DNA of 64,000 nt from Lunularia cruciata (GCA_948567375.1 OX419762.1:1679001-1743000); one strand, 5' to 3'; positions 46,672 through 59,182 are shown, counted from the stretch's first letter. Notes: generated by a model from the letters alone, not told the origin. Program-made: numbers and translations.

Positions 46672-49057
46672 CTAATCCGATCCGATGTCTACTTCTTCTT
46701 TGGCTTTCAAACCTGAACCCGAAGTAAGTGTACTTCCTACTGCTCTGTCCTTGGGTTTCACAACTCCTACATCTTCTACCAGATCTAACAATTCTCTTTC
46801 CTGATTTGACATTTCACTAGTGGGTAATCTATTTAACTCCTTATCTTCTGACCCACTCTTCTCTAATGTCTCCAATGGTAACTCCAAAGACATTTTCACT
46901 CCTACTTCATCTACTTTGGGTTTTGCTCTAACATCTTTCTGAAGTTTATCTATCTCTAACTTCACTAGATCTAATCTAATCATGATATTGTCTTTGACTT
47001 CCAATATCTTCCTATCTACCCGAGTTCTGAGACTAATTAATAGAGCATTCAAGTCTGTATCCTTTGTATGTCTCCTCCTCATCTCCTGCACTAACAACTT
47101 CAACTTGTGCAGCCTCGTCTCTTCAATACAAACACTGGTCTCTTTACTCAGCATCGCATTCATCCTGATTATGATCTCCTTCAATGGCTCCAATCTCATC
47201 TTCCTTTCATGCTCCCGATCTGCAAGCCAATCTTCCCTGTACATTGCCAACTCTACCTTGAACTTGGCTTTCACAGTTTCCTTCTCCTTCTCCTTCTACA
47301 CAATCTTCTCCTCCTGATTACAAAGTAACTCTTGTAATCTCTCTTCTTCCCTATATCTCACTGTCAACTCCCATTGCCACAGTTGCTTCTTCTCTTCTAC
47401 ACTATCCATCACTCTATCAAGCTCTTGTTCCTTCTCTGCTACCCTTGCCATAGCATGGATAATTTCTAGTCTTGAATCAGCAAACTGCTGCTTCAAGATT
47501 TTGTACTCTACTACTTGTCTCTCCCTTGCTATGTCATTCTTCTTCACAAGTTCCTCTTGATACCTCGCTTCTCTCTTCAAGTTCTCAATAACTTGACACT
47601 GCCATACTGCATCCCCTCACAATAATTCCCTTTCCTCCTTGCCTCAAATTATAGTCCTCTTCAACTCCAAGTTCTCTTCTTCCAATCTTGCCAAAACTTG
47701 CAACACAGTCTTCACCTCCGAACATGTCGACTGCATCTCTTTCTTCTTGTGCTCTAGCTTCACTAACAATGTGCACACAATTTCTCACAGGTAGTCTATT
47801 CCATCACTCGCACCTACTTCTATCTGCAGAGTGATCTCCTTCTTTACCTCTTCTTCACCCGATACTCGCCTTCTTCTCTGCAGTCGTCGTATTGGAATAG
47901 ACGCTCTTCTCTTCCCTTGCCTTGCTTTGATCCGCTTCACACTTTGCCTTGCGTCTTGACCAAACTCCCTTCTTAATTGTAATCTTCTTCTCCTCTGGCT
48001 TGGGTACCTCTTCCTCCAACTTTGCATTATTTTCTTCCTTGAGCTCCAGCCAAACTTCTTCTTCTTTGGCAGTAGGTATTGACGTCATCTCCCTACCTTT
48101 ATCACTATTGCTACTCGTATCCCCACTTTGTAGTGTGAGCTTTGGTTCCTTCTTGTGTTCCGAGTCTTTGGACTTGCACTCGGCTTTGCCTTCCAAGTCT
48201 TCCTCTGATGACGCAATCACCACTATGCCTTTCCTTGGGTTTCCTCTCCTGGTCTTTTGAGGTCTTGTCTTCTCTACGTCTTCGCCTTCTCCTTGTCGAC
48301 TTCTATTCTTCGACTTTGGAGTACTCACTTCTACCTCCACACTCTTGCCCGTCTGCACGTAGTACTCATTAGTGCTTTGGATTTGAAGAATGTATTGTTG
48401 CTCCTCCGTGTTGACTTCTCTTCTCAAGTCGGGATGAAAGTGAGACACCATTCTGCTACGCTCTGCCAAATTGAGCAAATTCAACCTGAGGTAGAAATGT
48501 GCTACAAACGGCACAATGTAGTGTGGAGGCAACTTATCCTGAAAATTCCACACCATCTATCTCGTCCTCCCATGGAAGCACCTTGCACAGTTGATAGGTT
48601 CTCCTACAAACATCTTATGGAAGAACACCGCTTGGTGTTTCATCACATAAGTTGTCCTCTCCGGCTTCAAGATTGCCATGAGAGCACTCACGATCCCTCT
48701 CTTTAGTGGATCTTTGTAACTCTTGACCTTATACCCATTCTTTGTTCTCTTCAAAGAGAAGGCATCCCTCACTTCTTGGGTTTCTTAAGCTACCTCTCCC
48801 TTCCCCAAAAACATGGCACCTTGCTCCACGCTTGCCTCTCTTTCGAGCACCAATCTCCAATCTGACTTTGTCCAGCAAGCCGGATTTCCTCTCTTCCCTT
48901 CTTCCTCGAGGCCATCGAGACACTTACTCTCGATTATCTCGGTCATGAAACCTAGAAAACTTACGTTCCAGTTCCATGCCAAGAAGGTGATCCAAAGTTG
49001 GCTCAAGACTTCAATTCTTGCGATCACATCTAACCTCCGAATCACATGATTTCTCAC
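46672..49057 (-). pseudogene. X-D reading frame (about 795 codons, X protein)
   Basis: One frame from 49057 to about 47870, then after a single frameshift another to the stop at 46672, with about six stops in total. Blocks in order: N-terminal (RRLDVIARIEVLSQLW, TFLAWNWNVSFLGFM, WTKSDWRLVLEREAS), then YKVKSYKDPLKRGIVSALMA, then KLPPHYIVPFVAHFYLRLNL with HFHPDLRREV. A Lys/Glu/Ser-rich segment without structure follows (48350-47880), then long coiled coils (47580-46900), ending ETLEKSGSEDKELNRLP to EVDIGSD. I recognise no known domain. The N-terminal block is the best preserved between copies, suggesting the functional core. Confidence 0.75.
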
Positions 49058-49639
49058 TATGAATTTAGAGTTCTTCTTTCCTCCTCCTATCTTTCATGCT
49101 TCCTCACTATCTCTTGGTTTAACTCTCTCAAATTCTCCTCTACACACTAACGCTTCTTCAACTCTACTTCCGTTCCCACGATCTCCTCTAGGACGACTCC
49201 TCAATGGCAAAGGAAAATTGCTTGACATTGCTTTGTCGTTAGCCCGATTTTCATATAGTCGCGTCTTCTTCATCTCTCTTCAATTCAATTTTCTACCAAG
49301 AAATCACACCTCTTGCATGCACCTATCACAATCAATTGTACTTCACACATATGACCGCCGGTTTTGAACAGTCCCTTCTTGAATTTCTTGCCCCAAAGAA
49401 AGGTTGTTACACTGTCCTCACCTTGGGTTGAGCTCCTCCCCCAATACAAAGACTTCTTACTTTGGGTTGTATGCTGATAGGGCAAGTTCGAGTACTTCGC
49501 CTTATGACCCAAAGCCACGTTACCTCGGGTTTCATCCAAAGATGCTTTTCTTCGCCTTCTTTGGCCATATAGGTGCAATCCAACTTCTCTATACACTTCT
49601 TCTTCTCCATTTCAAAAAAAAAAAAATGTGGGTTCCACA

Positions 49640-50450
49640 ACAACACTAAGGTAAGACTTACCAATTAGGTTGTCTGGCACTGTTGAGTAAGATACCTAAA
49701 AATATTCTATCTCAAGATGGGAATTTTGTTAGTAAATCAGCCATAAGGTAAGCTTTGGAGGAAGATATTCTTGTTTCTATTGTGTAGATAAAGCAAACTA
49801 TGCATGGAGAATCTAATGAGTGCAAGAAGCATCATCAAAAAATGGTTAATTAGATAATTCAGGAGTTTGTAGATGTATTTTTGGATGGTCCATCATAGGG
49901 GTTACTCTCCAATTGTGATATACCATTCAAGATCAAATTATTGCTAGAAAGTACTCCAATGAGTAGACCAATCTATTGGCTTTCGCCAAAGGAGTTGGAA
50001 GAGCTTTGAAGAACACTAACAAAGTTGTTCAAGAAGGATTTCATACAACGTAGTATATCTTTTTGGGAAGCATTGGTACTTTTATCCCAAAGAAGGATGG
50101 AGAACTTTGCTTGTGTATTGACTAACATGGCCTGAATAAAAAAACCATGGAGAATTCATATCCTTTGCTTTGATATGATAATTTGCTATATCAATTAAGC
50201 ATAGCATAATACTTCTCAAAGTTGGATATTCAAAGTGGTTATTGGTAGATTTCATTGATAGGAAAGATGTATAGAAGACTAGCTTCTACATAAGGTATGG
50301 GCGTTTTGAATGGAGAGTTCTACCTTTTGGTCTCAATTATACTCACGTGGTCTTCATGGATCAAATACATCAAGTATTGGATGGGCTATTGGATTGGTAT
50401 ATGGTGGTGTTGTTGGATGATATTTTTATCTATAATAAGATGGAGGTAGA
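49640..50450 (+). pseudogene. E2 reverse transcriptase, first part
   Basis: Collinear with E1 14500-15460. Blocks for PFKIKLLLESTPMS, FIQRSISFWEA, and MVVLLDDIFIYNK (about 50400-50440), where the catalytic V-L-D-D pair is kept. Stops are frequent. The L2 LTR begins eight bases beyond the catalytic block. Confidence 0.75.
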
Positions 50451-51048
50451 TGTAATGCCAATAGCTACACATATTATCTAGAGGTGAAAATTGGCTTGGT
50501 AACATCTAGAATAATTTTATATATAATGGACTTAGTAGATCAGACAAAGGTGTCACCAAAAGAGTCCTTTTACTAAGAGTGTAGGAGCTAAAAATAGCTT
50601 GATTACTTCAAAGCTAATTTTGGACACCTAAATTGATGAATTAGGTCTCTAAAATGTATAATTTTGGCTCCCATGGGATAAAGTTTGGCCTCTTCCTCCC
50701 TAATATTTTTCTTGTTGGGAGTTTTCCAAGGGTATCTCACCTATACAATTTTGAGATTTCCATAGGAAGATTCTTAAAGATTCTCTTTGGTCAAAACATT
50801 ATTTGACCCACCAGATAGTACAAGAACCAACATGTCACTCATGCATATAACTAATCTAAGGATGGATCTCACTAACATGTCACCAATCCATGTATCTGAT
50901 CCAAGGGTGGAGCTTCTTTTAAGGGAATCCTCTTTGCTATATATAAAGACTAGGTGTTCCTTTGGGGGCATTTGAGTATTGAGTGTGAAGCTTTGGGTTT
51001 CTTCCCATGTGTTTCTCTTGTATGTTTGCCTATCCTCAAAATATTACA
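50451..51048 (+). repeat. L2 solo LTR inside E2 RT (short subtype)
   Basis: Starts TGTAATGCCAATAGCTAC, ends AATATTACA; 598 bases. Flanks GTAGA and ACAAA are not a recognisable duplication any more; E1 shows that the flanks are contiguous when it is removed. Confidence 0.85.
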
Positions 51049-51830
51049 ACAAAATACATAAACCACATACAAGAAGTCCTAATATGACTATGTAAATGGA
51101 AGTTTTATTGTAAGAAGTCAAAGTACATCTTTTAACAACAAGAAATTATTGTCTTAGGTTGTAAGGTCCCATTGGAGGGGATCAAGATGGAAGATGAGAA
51201 AATCAAGGCCATTATTGATTGACCTAATCCAAAGAATACCATAAAATTGTATGCATTTAATGGATTGATAAGTTTTGATTAATAGGTCATCCATTATTAT
51301 GCTCATGTGGCTGCACCATTGACCAATCTCTTAAGGAAGGCCTCAAGCTTTCAATGGACCATCAAGCACAAAGAAGCATTCGAGGAATTGAAGCATATGG
51401 TGTCCTCACAACCCATCCTTAAACTATATGATCCTCAACTACCTAGTATGGTTGATTTTGATGTTTCTAACTTTATCATTGGAGCAATGTTACAACAAGA
51501 ATTTCCAAATGAGATACATCCTATTGTCTCTATATCTTGTGGACTAAACATCATAAAAAAGAGTTATTCTACTTGGGAACAAGAACAACTAGCAATGATA
51601 TATGCCACCAAGGTATGGAGGCATTATCTCTTAGGGAAAAAAATGATCATGCAAACCAATCACAAACCTTTGTTGTAGATATTACATTTGAAGCACATGA
51701 AGAGTCAACATCATTGATGAAAGGAAAAACTACAATTGTTTGACATCAAGCTTATGTATAAGCTTGAAAAACTCCATATCATCCCCAATGCCCTATCACA
51801 ATGATCAAATTTGAAAACTCTTCCTTAACC
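51049..51830 (+). pseudogene. E2 RT end and RNase H
   Basis: The frame 51307-51678 is open for 123 codons. It reads AFEELKHMVSSQPILKLYDP, then SMVDFDVSNF (first RNase H Asp), then ISCGLNIIKKSYSTWEQEQL (catalytic Glu region) and TNHKPLL. This is the best preserved RNase H in the window and shows what the E1 copy has lost. Confidence 0.83.
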
Positions 51831-51949
51831 TCTCATCATCATAGCAATTACAACAATGTCAATCAACTCAAAGGTCCAAATCAAGTTTACAAGTGCTTTA
51901 CAACAAGATCTCTTCTTTTAGTTAGTACAAGGTTATCTTGGAGCACATG

Positions 51950-52700
51950 ACAAGGAGTATAAGACCTTTTCACTCAAAGATGGACTTCTATGTTGTGAGA
52001 ACTGCATCTATTTTCCAACTTTACATGATCTATGCTTGGCTTGACTTCAAGAGGTGCATGACTTACCAATTGCGGGACAGGTGGAGATAGACAAGACCTT
52101 GAGTACTCTACAACAACAATGATGGTGGGCAAAACATAGCACATGAAGTTTAAGACTTTATTTGATCTTGTTACAGTTGCCAATGCAACAAAGCTAGCAA
52201 CCAAAAATAGGATGGACTACTCCAACCACTTCCCATCCCATTCCATCTACTTGATAGGAACATATGCGCTTAGATCTCATCACATCCTTACCAAGGACAA
52301 AGCAAGGTCATATAGAGATCATGGTGCTTGTTGATAAGCTTCATAAACAAATCTATTTGCCACTTACCTTTGAAATAGTGGATGCTCTAACATTGGCCTA
52401 GATCTACTTTGATAATATTTTAAAGCATTATGAGATGCCTTGTGTAATCATCTCTGATTGTGATCCTTAATTCATAAAAAAAAAATTTAGCAAGCAATCT
52501 TCAAGCTACTTGGCACCAAGCTTGCTTTGTCCACAACCTATCATCCTTAAACTAATGGGCAAACTAAACATGAAAATTGCACCTTGGAAGACATGCTTTG
52601 TACCATTGTCAACATTCAACATACCAATTAAGATGAATGCCTTATGGTTGTTGAGTTGTGCTTGTTGCTCAAAATTGACAAAAATAATATGTAGATCAAT
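51950..52700 (+). pseudogene. E2 integrase remnant
   Basis: Collinear with E1 16440-17063. The DDE neighbourhoods are present at DNA level (for example CAACCTATCATCCTTAAACT at about 52536, the catalytic Glu side) but the frame is shifted repeatedly. Confidence 0.7.
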
Positions 52701-53199
52701 ATCATTATGATCTCTCCTTTCAACTTGATAATAAGATCATGCTTTCTTTTAGTTACCTACCCTTCCCACTTGGTACCTAAGGCTCCTAATTGGATAGGTC
52801 CATTTCATATCACCCAAATCATTTTGCCTAAATTATTCATTGAATTCAAATTCCCTTGTCAACTTGCCTTCCTTAGTCATATGCAAATCTACCCTATCTT
52901 GCATGTTATAAAGTTGAAACTTTTTGTTTCTAATCCATCTTCCTTTTTCACTTGTGGACCCTTCTTCCTCCCATCCATATCAATGATCATGAGGAGCATG
53001 AAGTTGATCATACCTTTGCATGTTGTAACATTCAACATGGCTGCCAACAACACATTGAGTACAAAGTCCTTTGGAAAGGGTATCCCCTTCATGATATACT
53101 TGGGAGCCTCTTTCTCATCTCCATAATTCACAAATAGCCATATAGGAGTTTGAAGCTTCCATGGTGACAAGGATATCACTAATTGGCGATGGAGGAATA
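52701..53199 (+). pseudogene. E2 integrase C-terminus and chromodomain
   Basis: 52707-53126 carries the post-integrase module (NWIGPFHITQII, then IYPILHVIKLKLFVSNPSS). 52952-53137, in another frame, carries the chromodomain (EVDHTFACCNIQHG, then HIEYKVLWKGYPLHD). One shift between the two. The chromodomain core is closer to the family consensus here than in E1. Confidence 0.78.
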
Positions 53200-53583
53200 T
53201 ATAACAATATAGAATTTAGAGATGAGTTAGTCAAGACTAACAAAGCAACAAGTAGAACAAATTAGCCAAGAAATTATAAGAATGATCTAGAAGTATCTAG
53301 GAAGCTTCTTGGTACTTTCCAAGTATTGGGTGATGTGTATGCCAAGTAGGCAACTTCTAGGAGGAAACTTCTTGGGAAGCCTCTTCACTAGCTTAGCTTG
53401 CATACCAAGTAGGTGGCTTCTAGATAGATCATCTTAGGAGGCTTCTTGACTACCTTAACTTGCATGCCAAGTAGGTGGCTCCTAAAAGGAAGCTTCTTGA
53501 GAAGCTTCCCGATTAGCTTAGCTTTCATTCTAAGAATACGGCTTTTACAAAGCTTCTCCTATTTCTCTCCTTAGTCTTTTATA
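53200..53583 (+). repeat. E2 3' LTR (L1 family, promoter region deleted)
   Basis: Starts TATAACAATATAGAATTTAG and ends near TTAGTCTTTTATA; 384 bases. It has four U3 repeat units against three in E1, and lacks the TATA-to-CACTCATTC segment present in E1. Confidence 0.8.
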
Positions 53584-54600
53584 GTAAGGATCTAGTTGCA
53601 CTAGGCCTTCCATTTTCCCCATAAGATCTAGGATGTATAGTCCGCCCTCAAAAACTAACAAGGTATGGTGCACTTTATTGCACTCTAGAAGAAGTAACAA
53701 TTGTGGATGAGGTCTCCCTACCAATTCCACCATGTTGAGCTTAATGCACTCAGACAAACTAAAAACCACCACTAAAGTAGGTGAGGTAGCTTTAACAATA
53801 ATATCACATACTTTATATTGCAACTCCTTGTCTAGGATCCCGTACCCAAATTGTGCTACTTAGACCTCAATAACTCCTTGAGTGAAATTAATCAAACGTC
53901 TCATGCAAGTGTATGCTTTGTGTAGGCTCTTTCTAGCCTTGTTTTGGAGCTCCTATAAGCTCCTCAACTTATCAATCTGCACTCCTTTGTAGTTCTGCCT
54001 CAAACACTAAAAGAACTCTACCAAAAGGTTAAACTCCAACACTACACCACCTCTTACAATGGTACGTCCACTTGAAGTAGCACCATCTCCAACTAGTTAC
54101 CTCCACTAGATGCACCAATGCTACTAGAGCTAGAACTTGTGGGTACTACCAATCTACCCCTAGAAACCAAGCTTTAAGTGATATAGATGTAATGTGAAAA
54201 CCAATATTATCTCCATACCTCAATCTCCTCTAAGTGAGCTTTCTTGAACTCATAGTAGTCATCCATTGGTGGACCCTCCAAGTGCTAGAACAAAACCTTC
54301 CATGCCATGAAGGGTGTGAACAAAGTCAAGTTCTACATTTGCTATAGATCACACCAACTATCAAACTCTTGGATGAAGTCATCCTACTCAATGGTACTCA
54401 CTATATCAGGGTAGAGCATGGGACCTTTGGAGACCCCATGAATCTTGCCCATGTCTTACAACAATGGTGTAGACACACCAAGTGCACTCTCAATTGAATT
54501 AGCTCTTGTACCAAACTCCAAATCAAAGTCAATCTCCTCCTTATTGATACTTAAGATAAATGTTGATATCAAGTGTCACTTTGCATATTATAGAAATATC
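53584..54600 (-). pseudogene. Fragment of a minus-strand retrotransposon gag/protease
   Basis: On the minus strand about 54290-54225 reads LEGPPMDDYYEFKKAHLEEI. The preceding part (54440-54300) has the F-x2-W-x-D and WHGRFCS look of a gypsy gag. 53823-53545 is an open frame that may be part of the following protease or linker. The element continues neither left (E2) nor clearly right. Probably the host that E2 entered. Confidence 0.5.
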
Positions 54601-57600
54601 TTCTCTAGAATCCCCAAAGAACTCCATCATGATAATGTAACTCAAATTGCAATTATAAACACCATAAATATCCAATCAAGAGTCACTACCACGTGCCACC
54701 ACCAACTAAACACCACTCACTAGTGTAACTCTAACTGTGATGACTACATTGGTAGAAAGGGTGACCTATACCTACCATCATAATACACACTCTCATGGTG
54801 TGCAAATCATCACTTCTTGCTTCACAAAAGAGAAACATAGTTATTTTGATTGGTCATCACTTTAGCCTCAATACCAAGAACACAACAAAGCATAAATTCT
54901 CTAAAGTCAAGGCACCTTACACAAACATCATGCACAAACAAGAAGTAGAAAGTGGAGAGAATCCAATCACAAGAAGTCTAAAAAAAGTCTATCTCATAAT
55001 TCAACATTGAATTGACTTTCCTACCATCTGGCATATATATAATAAGATTAATAAGATATAATAAGAGTGTTTATTTATTCCTAAGCTACTTGGATCACCA
55101 AAGATGGGATAAAATTGCCTCTCCTAGCCAAAGCTACATGTGTATAAGTATCAATCGACCAATCATTAGGACAACAAGTGAGTTGGACTAGTTGGCTAGG
55201 GCACCAATCTAGGAATCTAAGATTTTGGGTTCAAAGCATATTATACATATTCTAGAAGGGTAGGGCAGATTTTGCTAAAAAATGGCCAAAAACTACCAAC
55301 CTCCATAACCTCTCTAGCCCTAAGTCTTTAAGCACCAAAATTGAGCCAAATATGGCATTGCTTTTTGCCAATTTGAACTCTCTAAATCAAGCCAACCTTC
55401 ACCAATTCAAGCACTAGCTAGGGAAATTTGGTCAACCTTCAACTCTAGACAACCTGTGCCAATCTAATGCACCTCCTCTACAATTGGTTGATTACCAAAT
55501 CCTTTACTACTTATCAACTCAAGCTAAATTGAGGATGGAGATCTCCAAATTCTTATTTTGAGAGGATGTGTTCCTAAATTTACCTCTAATTTTGCTTCTG
55601 AAATCCAATTTACAACAACAAGGCCTCCAATTTCACTCTCTTGCCCTCAAATTGACATTCATTGACTTGAAATTAACCTTAATTTTGAGAAATTTAGGTA
55701 GTGCTTCCAAACACTATCTATCACACTACCAAATTTACATCAACCCAAATAAGGCTTTTGCACTCTCAAGGAAATCTAGGACCACAATTGAATGTATTGA
55801 ACCCTAAACCCTAAACAATCCGCCAAGCTTGGAGATGCCACCAATGTCTCTAGTTCTTTCACCCAACTTCTTCCTAATGTTCACTTCTTTGATGTAATTA
55901 GTTCACTCCTCCACTCAAATCACACTCAAATTGGATCTAAACTCGATCCTCTATACAACAATTTGCCAACAATTGGGCACTAATTACAGTCAAGCCACAC
56001 CCACTCTATCTACCATACTCTAGGTGACACTTGTTGGCCTTTTTTCCCTATAGTCAAGAACTCAAAGGCTCACATCAAAGAAGTGAACTCTTTGGACCTA
56101 CATTTTGAGAGTATACTTCCCTACTCAACCTAGTCTCCAACCCTAATAGTGCCACTAATAGCACATTTGATAATTGAATGATACAAGTGACAGTCGGTCA
56201 CACTACATGATTAATAAATCTAACATGAAATCTAGCTACCATCAAGTAGTCCATGAGCAATTATCAAAATAACTATAATTGCAAATACTACCATTCTAGT
56301 GTCTTAGCAAACTAGCCTTTTGTGCTACAAATATTTTGATATCATAGTTTCCCTATTTAGATAGAACCCAAAATGAAAAATGGATCAAAATAAGAGTGAA
56401 TAACCTTGTTTTGAGATTGTCGTGGTGAATCTTTGTATAAAGGATGGTGAATAAAAACTTTGAAAAAGAACTTTCTTTAGGGTGGCAAGAGTCTTCTACA
56501 AACTAATGTTAGAAGAGTAGTATATATTGTCATTTGTAATCCTTGCACCTTCTCCCAAAGAATGAGAACTCCAAAAGAGTCAATCAAGATTGTACTTGGC
56601 AAGAGATACGTACAATTTTTTTCAAGCTTATTTAATAAGGTTTGGTCTTGAGATCCATTTATGAACCAATAGGGCATCTTAGTTGGAGAAAATATGGCAA
56701 ATTATAGCAATTAGAGTAGTCTTGAAAAAAATAGTGTGTCCCTCAAGACCATATGGCCACAATTCTTGAAATGTCCACAGAAAAGCATTATGGTGATACA
56801 AGATACTTTATTATTTTTTGGGACAATATCACATAAGGGTTATGGAACAAAAGGAATTGAAGAGTCATGCATGCAAAAGTAAGAATAAATGCAATTGTTA
56901 CACATAGTCTTGTAAATAGTGGACATGTGGAAGTAAGTAGCCTTGGTTTATCCCTAATTAATATTTATCACCCCCATGCACAAAGGAAACTCCATAATGA
57001 ATTTGTAGGTTGACATTTTTTCTCCCAATCAAAAAAATCATGGGATGCTCAGCTCACACCATAATTCAAAATGTGTACCCCTATTTTACTTACCAAAAAA
57101 AGATCCATGACCCTATTTTTTATGGAAAATTAAGGGACTCAATAACTCCCCTATCAAGATGCCCTAATGGATAGAGAAACCCAACTACACAAACCCATAA
57201 AATGAGTAGTACATCACCTAAACCTAATCTACCCCCTATAGCTTTTCCTTGTATAACTTGATGTTCACATCCTTCTTGTTATCACACACGGTCGCCTTCT
57301 TTCCTTCCATAAAATGAGTAGTACATTAAGGGGTTCAAAAACAGATTTGATAGATGTCTACGGGATAAGTAACAAACTTCATAATAATTTTTAGTGAACT
57401 CTATAACAAGATGAGATTGCAATAAATGAACACTATGTAAATTCAATTACAGGATATTTTATCCAAATTGCATTCATTTATAAAAATCAAGCCCTATGTT
57501 ATTGATCTTTATGAATGCCGTAACTAAATAAATGATTGTCAAACAAAGTGATGTGTTTTCTCAAGAGGGTGGCCATGTGGTTAGATGAGTCAAATATGAT

Positions 57601-57740
57601 TTATGATTTGGTTTACGTATTCAAAATCTAAAATGCTCCCCCTCAACAATTCAAAATTCTAACCTCAAATTCACCACCCTCCCTAACAAATGTGCAAGTT
57701 GTTAGGCAAGTAAATGGTGGTTTTGTAGTTTTGCATTGGT
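54601..57740. other. AT-rich DNA without recognisable genes
   Basis: No coding signal or element ends were found. It includes two copies of a 20-base direct repeat at 57195-57214 and 57307-57326, and a two-unit telomere-like CCCTAAA at 55801-55816 that is most likely chance. Short open frames here lack any protein-like pattern. Confidence 0.5.
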
Positions 57741-58004
57741 GTGGGAAATGATCAATGCCGCCATGCGGCAACCAAGAAATTGATTAGGGGTCAAGGAATT
57801 TTACATTGGGAGTGCAACAAAATTTTTGCAATAAGAGATCAAATACCTTGTTTTAGTGCAAGAGACTCACTTTTGGACGCTGATCCAAGACCTATAGAGT
57901 CATCTTTGGATTTGCAACCTCAACAACCATTAGGGATATTTGGAGAGCTATTGAGGATGGCTTTTTCCGTGCCAGGCTAAACAAAGGAGGATTAAAAATT
58001 TCAC

Positions 58005-59111
58005 ATGGAAATGCACCATTATAGCCAAATACTAGATTATTTGGAGGGCCTTGAGCATTTTGCACAAATTCATGGTAGGAATTGCAAAAAGCCCATTCAA
58101 AAATTGACCACATTTAGTTTCATGGCAACCTTTTTGATTAGGGAGGGAAAAGGATTTCCTACTCCTACTTTTGTGACAGGTGATAGGCTTTACAAGAAAT
58201 GGTTGAGGTACATGAAACAGTACAAAGAAACTCAGGAGCTTAAGAACAAGTCTATTAGAGAAGGTCTCATGAAGAAGGAATATGGAAAAGGGTGGAGACC
58301 TATAGAAGATAAATTGAATGGAATGTGCCCGCATTTTGCAAGAATGGAAGCCATGTTTGGGACCAGAGCAAACATAAGTCTACCTACAATGGTAATTTTA
58401 GGAGATTATAATCCCAATTCAAGCAAGATTTGTGAGGCTAGCAAGGAAGAGGTCCATGAAGGTGCTCAAGAGTGCTCACAATTCCCATCTCCTCCAGAGG
58501 TGATGCTCCTTGACTTGGACCTCCAATTGGTCCCAAATACCCAAGGAGTGGAAAGTATACCAAGTGGCATGGACAATGGAATCCTATCATTCAAGGATGA
58601 GTCTCCATTTGTTCTACCAATTGAAGACTTGCCTTTCATTACACCACCACCTTTAATTTCTACAAGAGATGGATCCAAGTGTGCTTTAATCAACCAAGAA
58701 GTGGAACATGACCCAAAGAGCAAGAAAGGTGAAAGGTGGAATCAAGAAGGTACTGAGTTTTCACCTAGTATGTCATTGTCTCATGATTTAGCAAAAATTA
58801 CCATGTTGAAGGCATATACTATAGAATCCAAGGAGAGATTACAACTAGCTAAACTAGAAACCACCAACATGAGGAAAAGAGAGAAAACAATCATGAGAAT
58901 GGAAGCAAAGCGTGTTAGATTAAAGTTAGAGAAGATGAAAATTGGAATTGAGAAAAAATTGAGTGCAGATAAAAGGAAAGCTAGGGCAGACAAACACAAC
59001 TTTAAGGAGAAGAGATTGGAATCAAAGCTCACTCATGAAATCAAAATGAGTCTCATAGAGGTAGGGAAAACTCTCGAGGAAATAAGTCACTATTTCAAAG
59101 TGCTTACTTAG
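58005..59111 (+). CDS. Intact 368-residue protein, trihelix/Myb-SANT-like with C-terminal coiled coil (tentative)
   Basis: The longest unbroken single frame in the window. The start MEMHHYSQIL is the first ATG of the frame; no spliced upstream exon is obvious, although 57741-57980 is also open on this strand. Residues about 15-135 resemble a trihelix or Myb/SANT-like DNA-binding unit: RLYKKWLRYMKQYKE is the usual K-x-W-x2-L-x3-Y-K step, and CPHFARMEAMFGTRANISLP resembles the closing segment of such domains. Residues 150-250 are acidic and Pro/Ser-rich. Residues 265-368 are highly charged and helical. Such proteins are DNA-binding regulators or PIF/Harbinger accessory proteins; which applies is not settled. 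A polyadenylation signal follows at 59177. Lack of stops in DNA this decayed suggests function or a recent arrival. Confidence 0.6.
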   Translation: MEMHHYSQILDYLEGLEHFAQIHGRNCKKPIQKLTTFSFMATFLIREGKGFPTPTFVTGDRLYKKWLRYMKQYKETQELKNKSIREGLMKKEYGKGWRPIEDKLNGMCPHFARMEAMFGTRANISLPTMVILGDYNPNSSKICEASKEEVHEGAQECSQFPSPPEVMLLDLDLQLVPNTQGVESIPSGMDNGILSFKDESPFVLPIEDLPFITPPPLISTRDGSKCALINQEVEHDPKSKKGERWNQEGTEFSPSMSLSHDLAKITMLKAYTIESKERLQLAKLETTNMRKREKTIMRMEAKRVRLKLEKMKIGIEKKLSADKRKARADKHNFKEKRLESKLTHEIKMSLIEVGKTLEEISHYFKVLT

Positions 59112-59176
59112 GTTCAACGTCCATCGTACTCTATGGATAGCAAATAGTATAACAACATGTAACCTTTTATGATTAT

Positions 59177-59182
59177 AATAAA
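59177..59182 (+). terminator. Polyadenylation signal AATAAA
   Basis: AATAAA lies 66 bases after the stop codon of the 368-residue frame, in the expected place for a plant 3' UTR. Confidence 0.45.

Larger units (their letters stand above)
45875..49639 (-). mobile_element. X-D: full-length copy of the X element (3.77 kb), reference copy
   Basis: Plus-strand ends TGTGACAACCCGGC and TGTGGGTTCCACA. The target duplication ACAAC is exact at 45870-45874 and 49640-49644, and removing X-D rejoins E2 to match E1 at the base level. Coding is minus. It has a leader (49639-49060), the X frame (49057-46672), and the conserved tail (46671-45875) with TATTTAAG at 46546-46553. No pol domain, no primer site and no polypurine tract were seen inside. 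Confidence 0.9.
43579..53583 (+). mobile_element. E2: chromovirus of the E1 family lacking its 5' LTR, split by X-D and two L2 LTRs
   Basis: The primer site at 43587-43598 (TGATATCAAAGC) is followed by gag, protease, RT, RNase H, integrase, chromodomain and an L1 LTR at 53200-53583, collinear with E1. No 5' LTR precedes the primer site; X-C sequence is fused there. Nested insertions are an L2 solo LTR in gag (44540-45261), X-D after protease (45875-49639) and an L2 solo LTR in RT (50451-51048). Every domain is decayed. Confidence 0.85.

Noticed and set aside
55801..55816. Telomere-like CCCTAAA repeat
   Set aside because: Only two units, in AT-rich DNA full of CTAAA words; no array.
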